From positions 38,493,995 through 38,557,994 of the forward strand of contig JAJKFL010000011.1 of assembly GCA_021186555.1 (NCBI GenBank): a stretch of DNA of 64,000 nt, given 5' to 3'. Source of the stretch: Reticulitermes speratus (Eukaryota > Arthropoda > Insecta > Blattodea > Rhinotermitidae). This document shows, piece after piece, positions 1-9,747 of this stretch (positions are counted from its first letter, which is position 1; the number at the start of each line of letters is the position of its first letter). The position numbers were made by a program, and so were the translations under genes. A model generated the notes under the pieces. The model searched no databases. It worked only from the letters and a program-made list of their open reading frames with translations, and was not told where the DNA came from.

Positions 1-165
1 CAGCCTCCTGTACAATGGGTACCGGGTCTCTTTCCCGAGGGTAAAGCGGCAGAGGCGTGGCGCTGACCACCAATTTACATGTAACGCTGAGGTTAAAGAA
101 ATAGTAGACCTAAATCTACACTCGCCGTCTGGGCTTTCATGTCCTGTTGTAAGATGGAATTTACC
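1..165 (+). repeat. SINE-4 family fragment (3' part)
   Basis: This stretch matches the reverse complement of about 57,870-58,045: the shared run goes from CAGCCTCCT, through the GGGTCTCTTTCCCG region and GGTAAAGCGGC, to the end. The 5' tRNA-like head would lie outside the window to the left. It is the body and tail of a tRNA-derived short interspersed element and makes no protein. Confidence 0.6.
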
Positions 166-857
166 TGTCTTTATATAGACATATAGAAGCGTGTAATAGC
201 TGTAGTCTAACTATCACTGTGTGCCTGTTGTGTACAGTGTAGCAGGTGTTATAGAGGGCACGCTGAATTATGTGTGTCTTCCCAGAACTTACTCTTTTAG
301 CACGCGATTTAGGTCGCACATGCATCTACTAGCAGCCTGGTGTAGAGGTGACACTGTGGCCTTGTATTGTACAGGTCTCTGTTTCGACTACCTGTCGGAG
401 CACTGGCTATCCCGATAGGTCTTGTTGGTTTTCCTCAGTCCCTCCAGACGATTGTGTATATGTTTTACGTAATCCATATTCCGTGCAATGGATTTGAAGT
501 TACGGTATCATCGCACACTATCACAAAAACAGAGGCAGCACTCAACGGTTAACTTTGACACAAACACCAAACAGACAAAAGAGGGGTAATCCCCTTAAAT
601 GAAGATGACAAAATTGACAGAGACATCTGTTGCCCCTGGAAGAAAAAACAACGTAAAATATTGTAGAATTGTAAAAAACATTAGTTAATTGCTTTATATT
701 GTAAAGGTCTTTAACAGTTTTAATTGAAAATATTGTATTTTAACTGTACACACTCACGTCCTTGACAGAATTTTCTGCATTGTACACCTTTATATATACC
801 TCCCTGATGATGATCGTATAGATTTCGAAACACGTAGTAGGTAAACAAGTGACAAAT
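166..857. other. Unassigned AT-rich stretch
   Basis: There is no convincing coding region; the two short open frames (221-418 and 367-552) have no recognisable domain. Near the right end, at 808-845, lies a degenerate copy of the hammerhead-like motif described elsewhere: CTGATGA, then a weak stem, then GAAAC. Confidence 0.4.
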
Positions 858-859
858 TA

Positions 860-1330
860 CAGTCGAACCCGGTTATAACGACATCTGTTTATACGACACC
901 TCGTCTATAACGTCAGATATTCTGTGGTACCAATTAATCCCTCACTGTTAACCATCACATTATACTCCTCGGTTATAAAGACATCGGTTTATACGACACC
1001 TCGTCTATAACGTCAGATATTCTGTGGTACCAATTAATCCCTCACTGTTAACCATAACATTATACTCCTCGGTTATAACAACATCTGTTTATACGACACC
1101 TCGTCTATAACGTCAGATATTCTGTGGTACCAATTAATCCCTCACTGTTAACCATCACATTATACTCCTCGGTTATAAAGACATCGGTTTATACGACACC
1201 TCGTCTATAACGTCAGATATTCTGTGGTACTAATTAATTCCTCACTGTTAAACATAACATTATTCAGCTCGGTTGTAACAACACTCGTTTATAACGACAC
1301 AAAATATGACGTTATAACCGAGTTCGACTG
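860..1330. mobile_element. TA-flanked miniature inverted-repeat element with internal 100-bp tandem repeats
   Basis: The left end begins CAGTCGAACCCGGTTATAAC and the right end is nearly its reverse complement (GGTTATAACCGAGTTCGACTG-like); TA lies on each side (858-859, 1331-1332). Inside, a 100-base unit starting GGTTATAA recurs at 871, 971, 1071, 1171 and, degenerate, 1271. TA target duplication with this end type fits the Tc1/mariner/pogo group (established for that group). No transposase is present, so it is non-autonomous. Confidence 0.75.
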
Positions 1331-2204
1331 TACTCTTTATTACTGATTTTGCAATGTGTTGGATTAAAGCTGTGTAACTTCCTGGGTATTACCTCGATTG
1401 AGACAGGCACGTCTCCTTCCACGTCCTTTGCAGTTCATCATTCACCTGTCGATGGTATGCACTAGTGCACTGACACCGTCGTGAAGGAAATCCACGTGAA
1501 GTTGACCTTGTGAATGGCAGGTGATGTTTGACGTATCGGCTTCATTTGTCCTCTGGTTTTCCATTTCCCACGCTTAGGTAATACCTGCATTATGAAGTGC
1601 AAAGCAGGAAACACACCCTGCGTATGAAATTGCACAGCAACGTGTGTTAATATACAGGGTGTCCCAAAAATATATATTCAAGAAAAATGTAAAATAATTT
1701 AGCGGCTAACTGGGCAAGAACACAAGCATTAGATTTATTAAGTTTCAAAATTTTATATCACAAGGATCTTTATTTGAGCACTGCGGGGAAGTCCGTGCCT
1801 CTTCCTGTAAAGACGTTTCTTTCAACAACGCCTTCATTTAGCCAGCAATATTGAAGTGTTCTTAATAGAAATTTTCCCTGAAAGTTGTATCTGTCTAGGA
1901 GTAAGTATGAATTGGCCAGCCCGTTCACCGGACTTAAGGTATATGGACATTAATCTACGGACTTGTCTGATTCGTTTGATCATCATGAAAGCTGGACGAC
2001 ATATCAGTCTTTTATGCTATTCATACCGTGCATATTTTTACACGCAACACAGCAGGAATTTGCACTTAATAAAATACAATTCATTACAGTATCAAAATGC
2101 TACATGTTTCGGCACCGGGATGCCATCCTCAGGATTTTTTTAGAACAAAGGAATATAAGCCTAACACGCTAATGTAGGTATTGTAGGTATTGCATTGATG
2201 CGAC
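1331..2204. other. Unassigned stretch
   Basis: No gene recognised. A CAGGGTGTCCCAAAA block at about 1657 resembles the end of a miniature DNA transposon, but I cannot find its partner end. The open frames at 1856-2143 and 1963-2172 overlap in different frames and look like chance. Confidence 0.35.
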
Positions 2205-2275
2205 GTGCCGATCCCTCGTCCAGAGGAGTCCTACAGATTGTGTGTTTGTGTGTGTGTCACTGAGTGTGATCAGGT
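2205..2275 (+). repeat. SINE-1 fragment
   Basis: The run from GCCGATCCCTCGTCCAGAGG to the GTGTGATC block matches the central-3' part of the complete SINE-1 at 59,317-59,580. Head and tail are missing. Confidence 0.6.
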
Positions 2276-2790
2276 GGATCATTAACCCTCTACACCTACA
2301 CTGAGTAGGTAGAAAGAGGTCAAGAGGTCAGAATGGGAATGAAAGAAAGACTATGTGAGTAATACCATGGCGAATTAGACCAAATGGGAGTTATCTGTCT
2401 AGTTCTTGTGATCTTATGAAAGGCCGTTTATTATTTCAATTTCCAGTACATTTGTTTGAAGTTCTACGTATATTCATTTTGAGCCCTTCTGTGATTATCT
2501 GTCTGTATTCGGACAAAGTGAATACTAAATTCAAAAGTCCAAGTTTTAGCTTGCTTTCCTGTGAAGTCTGAGGTTTCTATACATAATTCACTAAGGATTC
2601 ATTTTCTGTGTTACAATCTCAATTATAAAGACCAGCTGCCTCATGACCTCTGCCTGCTTTCAGAACCATAATCATATGCAAATTATGAATGTACAGTGTG
2701 GGCCAAATGAGAAGTTTGTAATGCTAAAGAAGGTGGCTTTTATGTACAGAAACCAGTGTTATTCAAATTGTTAATTTGTTATAAGGACGT
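2276..2790. other. Unassigned stretch
   Basis: I see no gene, repeat array or recognisable element here. Confidence 0.3.
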
Positions 2791-2793
2791 ATA

Positions 2794-3195
2794 CAGGGTA
2801 TACACAAACGAATGGTGCGGTTTCAAAAGTGAATAAAAAATTTATGTCTCACATTACACTGGCACAACATACACCGTCAGCGGCGGCAACTGTCCAAGTT
2901 TCTCATGCGCTACCAGCAGTTCGCTTCTCATGCTTACTGCGTGGCCGCGGGGCCAGTTTCAACGATGGCGTTGCAGCAGGAGAAGGCTTTCTGTGTGCTC
3001 CGGGTCTGGGATGAGTTTGATTACCGTGTGGATGTGTGTCGTGTGACCCAGAGTGCACACATTGAAGCATTGTAATTATCATATGAGAAACTTGGACAAT
3101 TGCCGCCGCTGACGGTGTATGTTGTGCCCGTGTAAGATGAGAAATACCTTTTTTATTCACTTTTGATACCGCACCATTCGTTTGTGTATGCCCTG
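2794..3195 (+). mobile_element. Tc1/mariner-like miniature element (internally deleted)
   Basis: Both ends carry the inverted repeat CAGGGTATACACAAACGAAT / its complement, and TA flanks each side. At 2965-3075 there is a 36-codon open frame that fuses the start of a transposase (MALQQEKAFCVL) directly to its last residues (RVWDEFDYRVDVCRVTQ...). The longer relative at 36,624-37,210 still has some of the middle, so this copy arose by an internal deletion joining the two ends of the gene. It is non-autonomous. The same insertion sits at the boundary of the LRR-3 pseudogene (16,252), so it predates the duplication of this locus. Confidence 0.8.
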
Positions 3196-3197
3196 TA

Positions 3198-3262
3198 TAT
3201 CAGTTATATTTTTTGTCTTCAAATCAAGCCATTCTAAACCCATGTTATGATTAAATGTGTCA
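3198..3262 (-). pseudogene. Scrap of an LRR-3-type gene
   Basis: On the minus strand this reads as one LRR: DTFNHNMGLEWLDLK then NITDIQ-like. It is almost identical to the 3' end of the LRR-3 pseudogene at 16,254-16,318 and abuts the same mobile-element end. To the right it joins abruptly to sequence that in the LRR-C locus begins near 20,366. The simplest reading is a deletion of about 4 kb that removed the rest of an LRR-3-like neighbour of LRR-A. Confidence 0.8.
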
Positions 3263-4077
3263 ACATTCGTGACAGTCACTGTCAGTAAGAATTATCATCA
3301 TCATACAATTAATACAATGTTAAGTACATTCCAGTGACCCAGCTAACTGTCACAAGCGGCTGAACTTGTAATTTCTAAAGAACAGTTACTCGACTCACAT
3401 ATGTGTTACTGTACGGCAGTGTGGACTGAAGTTGTCTTAGTTCGTTCAGTCCTTACAGGTGAATATCGGATGGTAAAACAAAATGGCAACTACCACTTTG
3501 TTCCTCATTCTTTCCTGTCACTGCGTATTAATATTTACATATTACTGTGTACCAAAGATATTCTCTGCATGTACAAACTGACCCAGCACTGCAGTAGTGT
3601 AATAACGACACTGTAACTCGATACGCCACATGAAATATTCCCTCCCCCATTTATTCTTGAGGTGGCGTATATGGAAATTCAACAACGCCACCACTGGAAA
3701 GCAAGGTACACTGATTAGGATAGTGGTAAAGTGTTTAGCAAGTCATTCGAGTTCTTGTGCTTTTTATAAGTATACTTTAATTACTTGAATGGAACGAAGC
3801 GAAAGACAGATATGCTTCCCCGCAATCTCGCGTTATTCCCCTCTATATTTCGCCATGTAATTCACTAATTACTTCCTATTCTCAATTTTATTAGTATAAA
3901 TCTGTCGCACATTAGTTCAGTGGTATTTCTGTAAACTGGTGCTGGCCTATTGCAACGCACTGTTTGAGAAGTAAATAAACACTCTGTATCTACATACACA
4001 AACACTCACATATGAACACACGCAACATCCCGTGATTGTTACATATCCGGTTCAAATTTTCCATTCTCATATTTGAA
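3263..4077 (-). other. 3' flank of LRR-A (shared paralogous block)
   Basis: This block matches 20,366-21,177 beside LRR-C and, inverted, 12,326-13,145 beside LRR-B. It probably includes the 3' UTR and downstream DNA of the receptor gene. On the plus strand all three copies keep a short open frame (here 3401-3616) whose frame begins at a non-ATG codon in the longer copies; I recognise no domain and treat it as unproven. No clear AATAAA signal can be assigned with confidence. Confidence 0.6.
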
Positions 4078-7000
4078 CTATTGGACTGCTATATAAGTAT
4101 ATCCACTTGCATTACTCCTGTCTGAACATACTTCTGCGTACGATTGAACTGAGACCTGTGATGGCTCTGAACCTACATCTGCGTACGATTTAACTGAGAC
4201 GTGTGATGGCTCTGAACCTACATCTGCGTACGATTGAACTGAGACGTGTAATGGCTCTGAACCTACATCTGCGTACGATTTAACTGAGACGTGTGATGGC
4301 TCTGAACCTACATCTGCGTACGATTGAACTGACACGTGTGATGGCTCTGAACCTACATCTGCGTACGATTGAACTGAGACGTGTGATGGCTCTGAACCTA
4401 CATCTGCGTACGATTGAACTGAGACGTGTAATGGCTCTGAACCTACATCTGCATACGATTGAACTGAGACGTATGATGCCCTGTGTCCGTAGACATCCCA
4501 GTATTCAGGTGTCTTCGGTTTGTTCCTCTGTCTCTTCACCACCTTTACCAAAATTAAGCCCCCACCAAATGCACAAACCAACAGAACACCAATCACGATT
4601 AAGGCAGTTGTGATTTCCGAAGCACTTTCAGAGCAAAATACTTCTATCACATCCCACGTCTTCCCTTCCAACTGTCTTGGGGACGCACAGTGCAATGTCA
4701 GTTTGTCTTTCAATTCCCGCCACACTTCAAGTAACACAGAACAGTCACAATTCCACGGATTGACTGTGAGGTCCGTAACAGCTGTTGTATGATTTAACCA
4801 CTTCACTGATGGGAGATCCAGCGTGGTCAGACGATTTGAACTTACATTTAGGTACTCAAGCTCGAACGTTGGAGTGAAGGTGATAGAATTGCTCCACATC
4901 GGGAAATATAATTCGAAGTTGAAAGACCGTATCTTGTTTTGAGACAGGTTGAGATGTTTCAGCTTGGACACTCGGTGATTCTGACGGTTTGTACTGATTC
5001 AAAATGAGTCAAATACATGTGGGTTGAGCTCTTCAATATTATTATTCGAGAGATCCAGGTGTTCCAGTTGTTCAAGCCCATGAAATGCTGACCTGCGTAT
5101 CTCTGACATGTTGTTTGCAGAAAGGTACAGGCTCCGCAAGTTCGTGAGGTCAATGAAAAGACCTGGTTCGAGACTTTGCAACATGTTATTCGAAAGGTCC
5201 AGGCGATCTAGTTGTTCCAGTCCGCGAAATGATGAGGTTCTGATCTCAGATATGTTGTTCGCAGAAAGGTACAGACTCCGCAAGTTCGTGCAGTCAGTAA
5301 AGATATCTGGTCCGAGACGTTGCAACATGTTCCCCGACAAGATGAGCGTTTCGAGCTGCCCTTGCTTCCTGAATACAGAGTTGCCAAGATGTGTTATCCT
5401 GTTTCGCGACATGTCCAGGTATATTAGATTTATTCCAGCTAACAGACCTGTCTGGTTAATGTCAGCAATATTGTTTCCCGATATATCTAAACGACGTAGC
5501 CTGCTGTTGTTTCGAAATGTTGATGCGTCAATATTTTTAATGCTGTTCCTCCCCAAGTCAATGCTTAATAAATCCCTGTTGTGAATAAACGTTTCTGGAT
5601 CTATTGTAATAATTTTGTTGCTACTCATTTGTAAATACGTTAGCCTGCTGTTATTTCGAAATGTTTTCGGATGAATATCAGATATACAGTTTCTTTCCAA
5701 GTCAATAGATACCAATTCTCCATTGTGAATAAACGTGTCTTGGTATATGAAGTTAATTTTGTTTCCTGATAAGTCTAATTGAGACAGCTCGCTGTTATTT
5801 CGAAATGTTAAAGAATGGATATATGTAATACTGTTGCTTGCCAAATTAATCCGTTCTAACTTCCGGTTGTGAGTAAACGTGCCTTTGTTTATGAAATCAA
5901 TTTTGTTTCCTGATATGTCTAAATGAAGCAGCCTGCTGTTATTTCGAAATGTTAAAGGATGGATATCAGTAATATTGTTGTGTTCCAAATAAATCCATCC
6001 TAAGTTCCTGTTGTAAATAAACGTGTCTTGGTTTATGAACTTAATTTTGTTTCCTGATATGTCTAAATGAGAGAGCCTGCTGTTATTTCGAAATGTTAAA
6101 GCATGGATATCAGTAATACTGTTGTTTGCCAAATTAATCACTTGTAAGTCCCCGTTGTAAATAAACGTGTCTTGGTTTATGAAATTAATTTTGTTTCCTG
6201 ATATGTCTAAATAAGACAGCTCACTGTTATTTCGAAATGTTAAAGGATGGATGTCAGTAATACTGTTGCTTGCCAAATTAATCCGTCCTAAATTCCGGTT
6301 GTGAATAAACGTGTCTTGGTTTATGAAATTAATTTTGTTTCCTGATATGTCTAAATGAGACAGCCTGCTGTTATTTCGAAATGTTAAAGGATGGATATCA
6401 GTAATATTGTTGTGTTCCAAATTAATCCATTTTAAGTCCCTGTTGTGAATAAACGTGTCTTGGTTTATGAAATTAATTTTGTTTCCTGATATGTCTAAAT
6501 GAGACAGCCTGCTGTTATTTCGAAATGTTAAAGGATGGATATCAGTAATATTGTTGTGTTCGGAATAAATCCATCCTAAGTTCCTGTTGTAAATAAACGT
6601 GTCTTGGTTTATGAACTTAATTTTGTTTCCTGTTATGTCTAAATGAGACAGCCTGCTGTTATTTCGAAATGTTAAAGCATGGATATCAGTAATACTGTTG
6701 TTTGCCAAATTAATCACTTGTAAGTCCCCGTTGTAAATAAACGTGTCTTGGTTTATGAACTTAATTTTGTTTCCTGATATGTATAAACGAGACAGCTTGC
6801 TGTTATTTCGAAATGTTAAAGGATGGATATCAGTAATACTGTTGTTTGCCAGGCCAAGCCAATTTAATTCCATGTTGTCTTTGAATACGTCAGGATCTAT
6901 TGAATTAATTTTGTTTCCTGACAAGTTTATGTAACGTAAGTTGATGTTATTTCGAAATGTTGAAGGGTGGATGTCAGTAATACTGTTGTCTGCCAATGAC

Positions 7001-7389
7001 AGCCAATGTAAACTGGTGTTGTTGTAGAAAGTTTGATAGTGCAGTGTTGTTATACTGTTACCAGACAGATACAAAACCTCAAGATAAGCAAGACTATAAA
7101 AAGCTCGTTGCCATATCTTTGTTATATTGTTCTGTGACAAATCCAGGTATATCAGTGATGTGATGTTCCAGCGTAGAAAGTGATCTTCCTCCAGCTCAAG
7201 ATTGGTAGTTCCAGTGACTCCTAGCTTCCATAATGCAGCATGGAACCTGTGTTGCGTCATGTTTGTTACGTCACTAAACAGATCTGTACATGCCGCCTGT
7301 TCACCGTCGCACTTACACACACTGGGACACAGTTCTTGTGAGTTCACTTGTACTGCAGTCACGATCACAATCACGATCTGCACGATCAT
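4078..7389 (-). CDS. LRR-A: membrane LRR receptor-like protein with an in-frame TGA
   Basis: Intronless frame of about 1,103 codons. The likely start is the Met at 7389, which opens a textbook signal peptide (MIVQIVIVIVTAVQVNS); another in-frame Met lies 28 codons upstream at 7473. Then come an LRRNT motif (CPSVCKC...C), about 30 LRRs of 24 residues (LxxLDISGNKIxFIxxDTFxxN), an LRRCT (NPWNCDCSVLLEVW...C...C), a membrane span near ITTALIVIGVLLVCAFGGG, and a cytoplasmic tail with eight Tyr repeats of the form SYADVGSEP, ending GYTYIAVQ. A TGA at 4999-5001 (about codon 797) replaces the Ser codon TCA seen in LRR-C; the frame reopens at once, so either a nonsense allele, an error or readthrough. 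The acidic linker before the membrane span in LRR-C is missing here. Role inferred: cell-surface recognition or adhesion. No TIR domain, so not a Toll. Confidence 0.8.
4105..4475 (-). repeat. 45-bp coding minisatellite in LRR-A tail
   Basis: Eight tandem 45-base units encode the 15-residue Tyr repeat of the cytoplasmic tail. Because 45 is a multiple of three, copy number can change without breaking the frame: LRR-C has five or six units and pseudogene LRR-B about fourteen. Confidence 0.9.
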
Positions 7390-9002
7390 TGTGGAGAAAT
7401 TCACGTATTTTGCACCTCTGATCAAACCGTCTTCCACCTGTCTAATAGCCCGACTGGTAAACTGACTTTCCAAGTGCTCAGTACGAGTATCTGATGAAAG
7501 TATGCAAGTCTTAGTATCAAATTTTGTTGCTAAGGCGTGGTGTTGTGCAGATTAGATTGCTGTGTAAAGTCTAAGCCTGTCTTATCGCAGTACGTGGAGC
7601 CAGATGGATTTATGTGCTACCGTGTAGCGTGTAGCAGTTTGAAGGACTAAGTGCGATATGTTTGGGTGAGAGTTTTGTGGTAAGACTGAAGGTAGTTTAA
7701 TAGTCGGCAAGATGCCGCTTTTGGCAAGGCGTTATAAGAGAATACTCTTTAAAAGACTGATACAAACCGCTGCTAAAACACAAATACAAGATTCAGGATC
7801 ATTTCTATAATTCCCGGTCACAGCTGTTTATAAATTTGAAACAAGTACTGCAGCGCGTTATTCGTTATACGTCATCAGACAGTATGTGTTTCTACGTTCC
7901 CTGGACACCGTTTGTAATGTATCGATCATTCCTTATTATTTTCAGCCCACCCAGACTGCGATGTCTCATGGTGGACATTTCGATCCAAAATTACCCCACA
8001 AGTATTGCACACGCCAAAACAAATCCTTATTTTCATTTAATCCCTTTCCCACAATCCACTTTGCTCTCTGCTTTCAGTAACTTGAAATATTCTCTCAATG
8101 ACTGTATAGACAGAATGTTTCAGGACATTTCATTATGACTGCTGTATGTTCTCAACTGCCTCTTCCTTAAACACATCAATCTGTAAATCTGTAATTTTTG
8201 CCTTACTCGTCTTGCAGATTTGACAGGACGAGAATTTTATATATTAGACGTCCTTCAAAGGTCACTAAATCCTTTCTCTGTCTTCGCAAGACATGTACGA
8301 TCCAGCCTACGTGAAACGATTTAAGGAAACTTTACAAACGCTGTTGGTGTGCGTGTGTTCACACTTAAACTGTCACATTATGTGGATACGACATGACGTA
8401 ACTCACAGACTGCTTGAGATATTGAGCTGTTTGCTAAGGTTATGTTAGTAAGTGCTTGTGACAAACGTCTATTGGAACATGAGAGCTTGCACAGCGTAAG
8501 ACGATTATCCTGCTTTTAAAAAGGACATTCTTAGCATTTAATTGCAAAGGTCGTGTACCCATTTCATTTTCGTGGTGTTTCTCAGACCACTCAGACGACC
8601 GACAGAACAGCCATCAAAGCAACAACGAGTGTGCTGTTGATCTGTAGGTCTGTCTTTATCGTTTTATTGTCATTTCGGTGCAAAACATAACTTGCATTCG
8701 GAGACAAATTGACTTTTATTGTATGTGAATGAACTTCCTATGTGATACAGATATAATGAGTGACGTGTTTGTTTAATTGTGAGATTTCTGAAGAAAGAGA
8801 TGTTACAAAGATGTTAGCTCTGAATTATAGAAATTAAATAACTCCTGAGCTACGTAGGCTGCTTTGTTACACTAAGGTATGTGGGAGATTGTGCAGTTTT
8901 TAGAATTGCAGAATTGTGATTATACAATTTGCGTTACATCACTTAATGTTCCCCTCCCATTGACGTTTATCACAGTTAAGATATGAACTGGATTCTCTAT
9001 AT
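7390..9002 (-). other. 5' flank of LRR-A (paralogous to 26,470-28,081)
   Basis: Nearly collinear and nearly identical with the LRR-C 5' flank, and more distantly similar to 17,680-18,140 upstream of LRR-3. It should hold the promoter. The upstream in-frame Met at 7473 overlaps a TCAGTTT sequence (minus strand, near 7462-7468) that resembles the arthropod initiator; if that is the transcription start, the true protein start is the Met at 7389. A plus-strand open frame at 7836-8138 is conserved in the LRR-C flank but has no domain I recognise. Confidence 0.55.
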
Positions 9003-9480
9003 CAGCGGTTCCCAAACATTTTCGGCCCACCGCCCCCTCGGTTCCATATACACACCCACAGCGACCCCCTAACTTAAAAAAACATAAATGCGCTTTTGTT
9101 TCCACTTTTATTTTCTATTTAAAAAATCGTTTAAATAAAATTATAAGAGTTAAACTTAATGTTTTTTTGTTAATAAATAAATTATAATTTATTATATCCT
9201 TTATGATTAACAATAATTCATTTAGCAATAGTTTATTAAAAAGAATATGTGCTTGTATAAGATTCATAAATCAAAATTCTAAAAAATTTAGTTCATTTTT
9301 TATTTTTAACACAAAAACTACTTTATTTGAATTACATTACAAAAATAAATGCACTACTGTCTACTAGCGCCCCCCTGTGATAATAACAGCGCTCCCTTCC
9401 ACCTCTCGTACCTATTAGCGCCCACCTCGGTAATCCCACCGCCCCCCAGGGGGCGGTACCGTCCACTTTGGGAATCCCTG
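9003..9480. mobile_element. hAT-like non-autonomous element (copy 1)
   Basis: Ends are CAGCGGTTCCCAAAC and, reversed, CAGGGATTCCCAAAG. They are flanked by the 8-base pair CTCTATAT / CTCTAAAT (one mismatch), the target duplication length of hAT elements. The GC-rich ends (runs of CCGCCCCC) contrast with an AT-rich core. There is no transposase. The same insertion is at 28,082-28,559 with a perfect 8-base duplication, so it was present before the LRR-A/LRR-C flank duplication. Confidence 0.85.
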
Positions 9481-9488
9481 CTCTAAAT

Positions 9489-9747
9489 GAACTTTCAGTC
9501 CACACGTGTCCGCCATCACGTCAGCCCTGCCTCACAAACAAACAAAGGTGAAGTGCCAACACACACACATTCTTCCCCAGTTCGCATTTCCTCTCAATAT
9601 CTAGCTGTTCCTTCAGCAAACTGTGATAAGCCACTCCTCACTCACTGATAATATACAGTGTTTATTTCAATATTTCAATATCGTCGCAGCATGCTAAAAG
9701 ACTATTAGCAAATTGTGACCGCAGTCTATCAGACGACCAATGATAGA
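9489..9747. other. Duplication/inversion junction upstream of LRR-B
   Basis: To about 9687 the sequence follows the LRR-C flank (28,568-28,770). From about 9693 to 9755 it is instead the reverse complement of 28,852-28,910, and then it passes directly into LRR-B coding sequence. This marks a breakpoint where the orientation of the copied segment flips. Confidence 0.7.

Noticed and set aside
5108-5584. Antisense 158-codon frame seen opposite LRR-A, LRR-B and LRR-C
   Set aside because: It is the antisense of the conserved LRR coding region; its conservation is explained by the sense strand.
4078-7473. Toll receptor
   Set aside because: No TIR domain follows the membrane span; the cytoplasmic part is only a repeat tail, and the membrane-proximal LRRCT is single.
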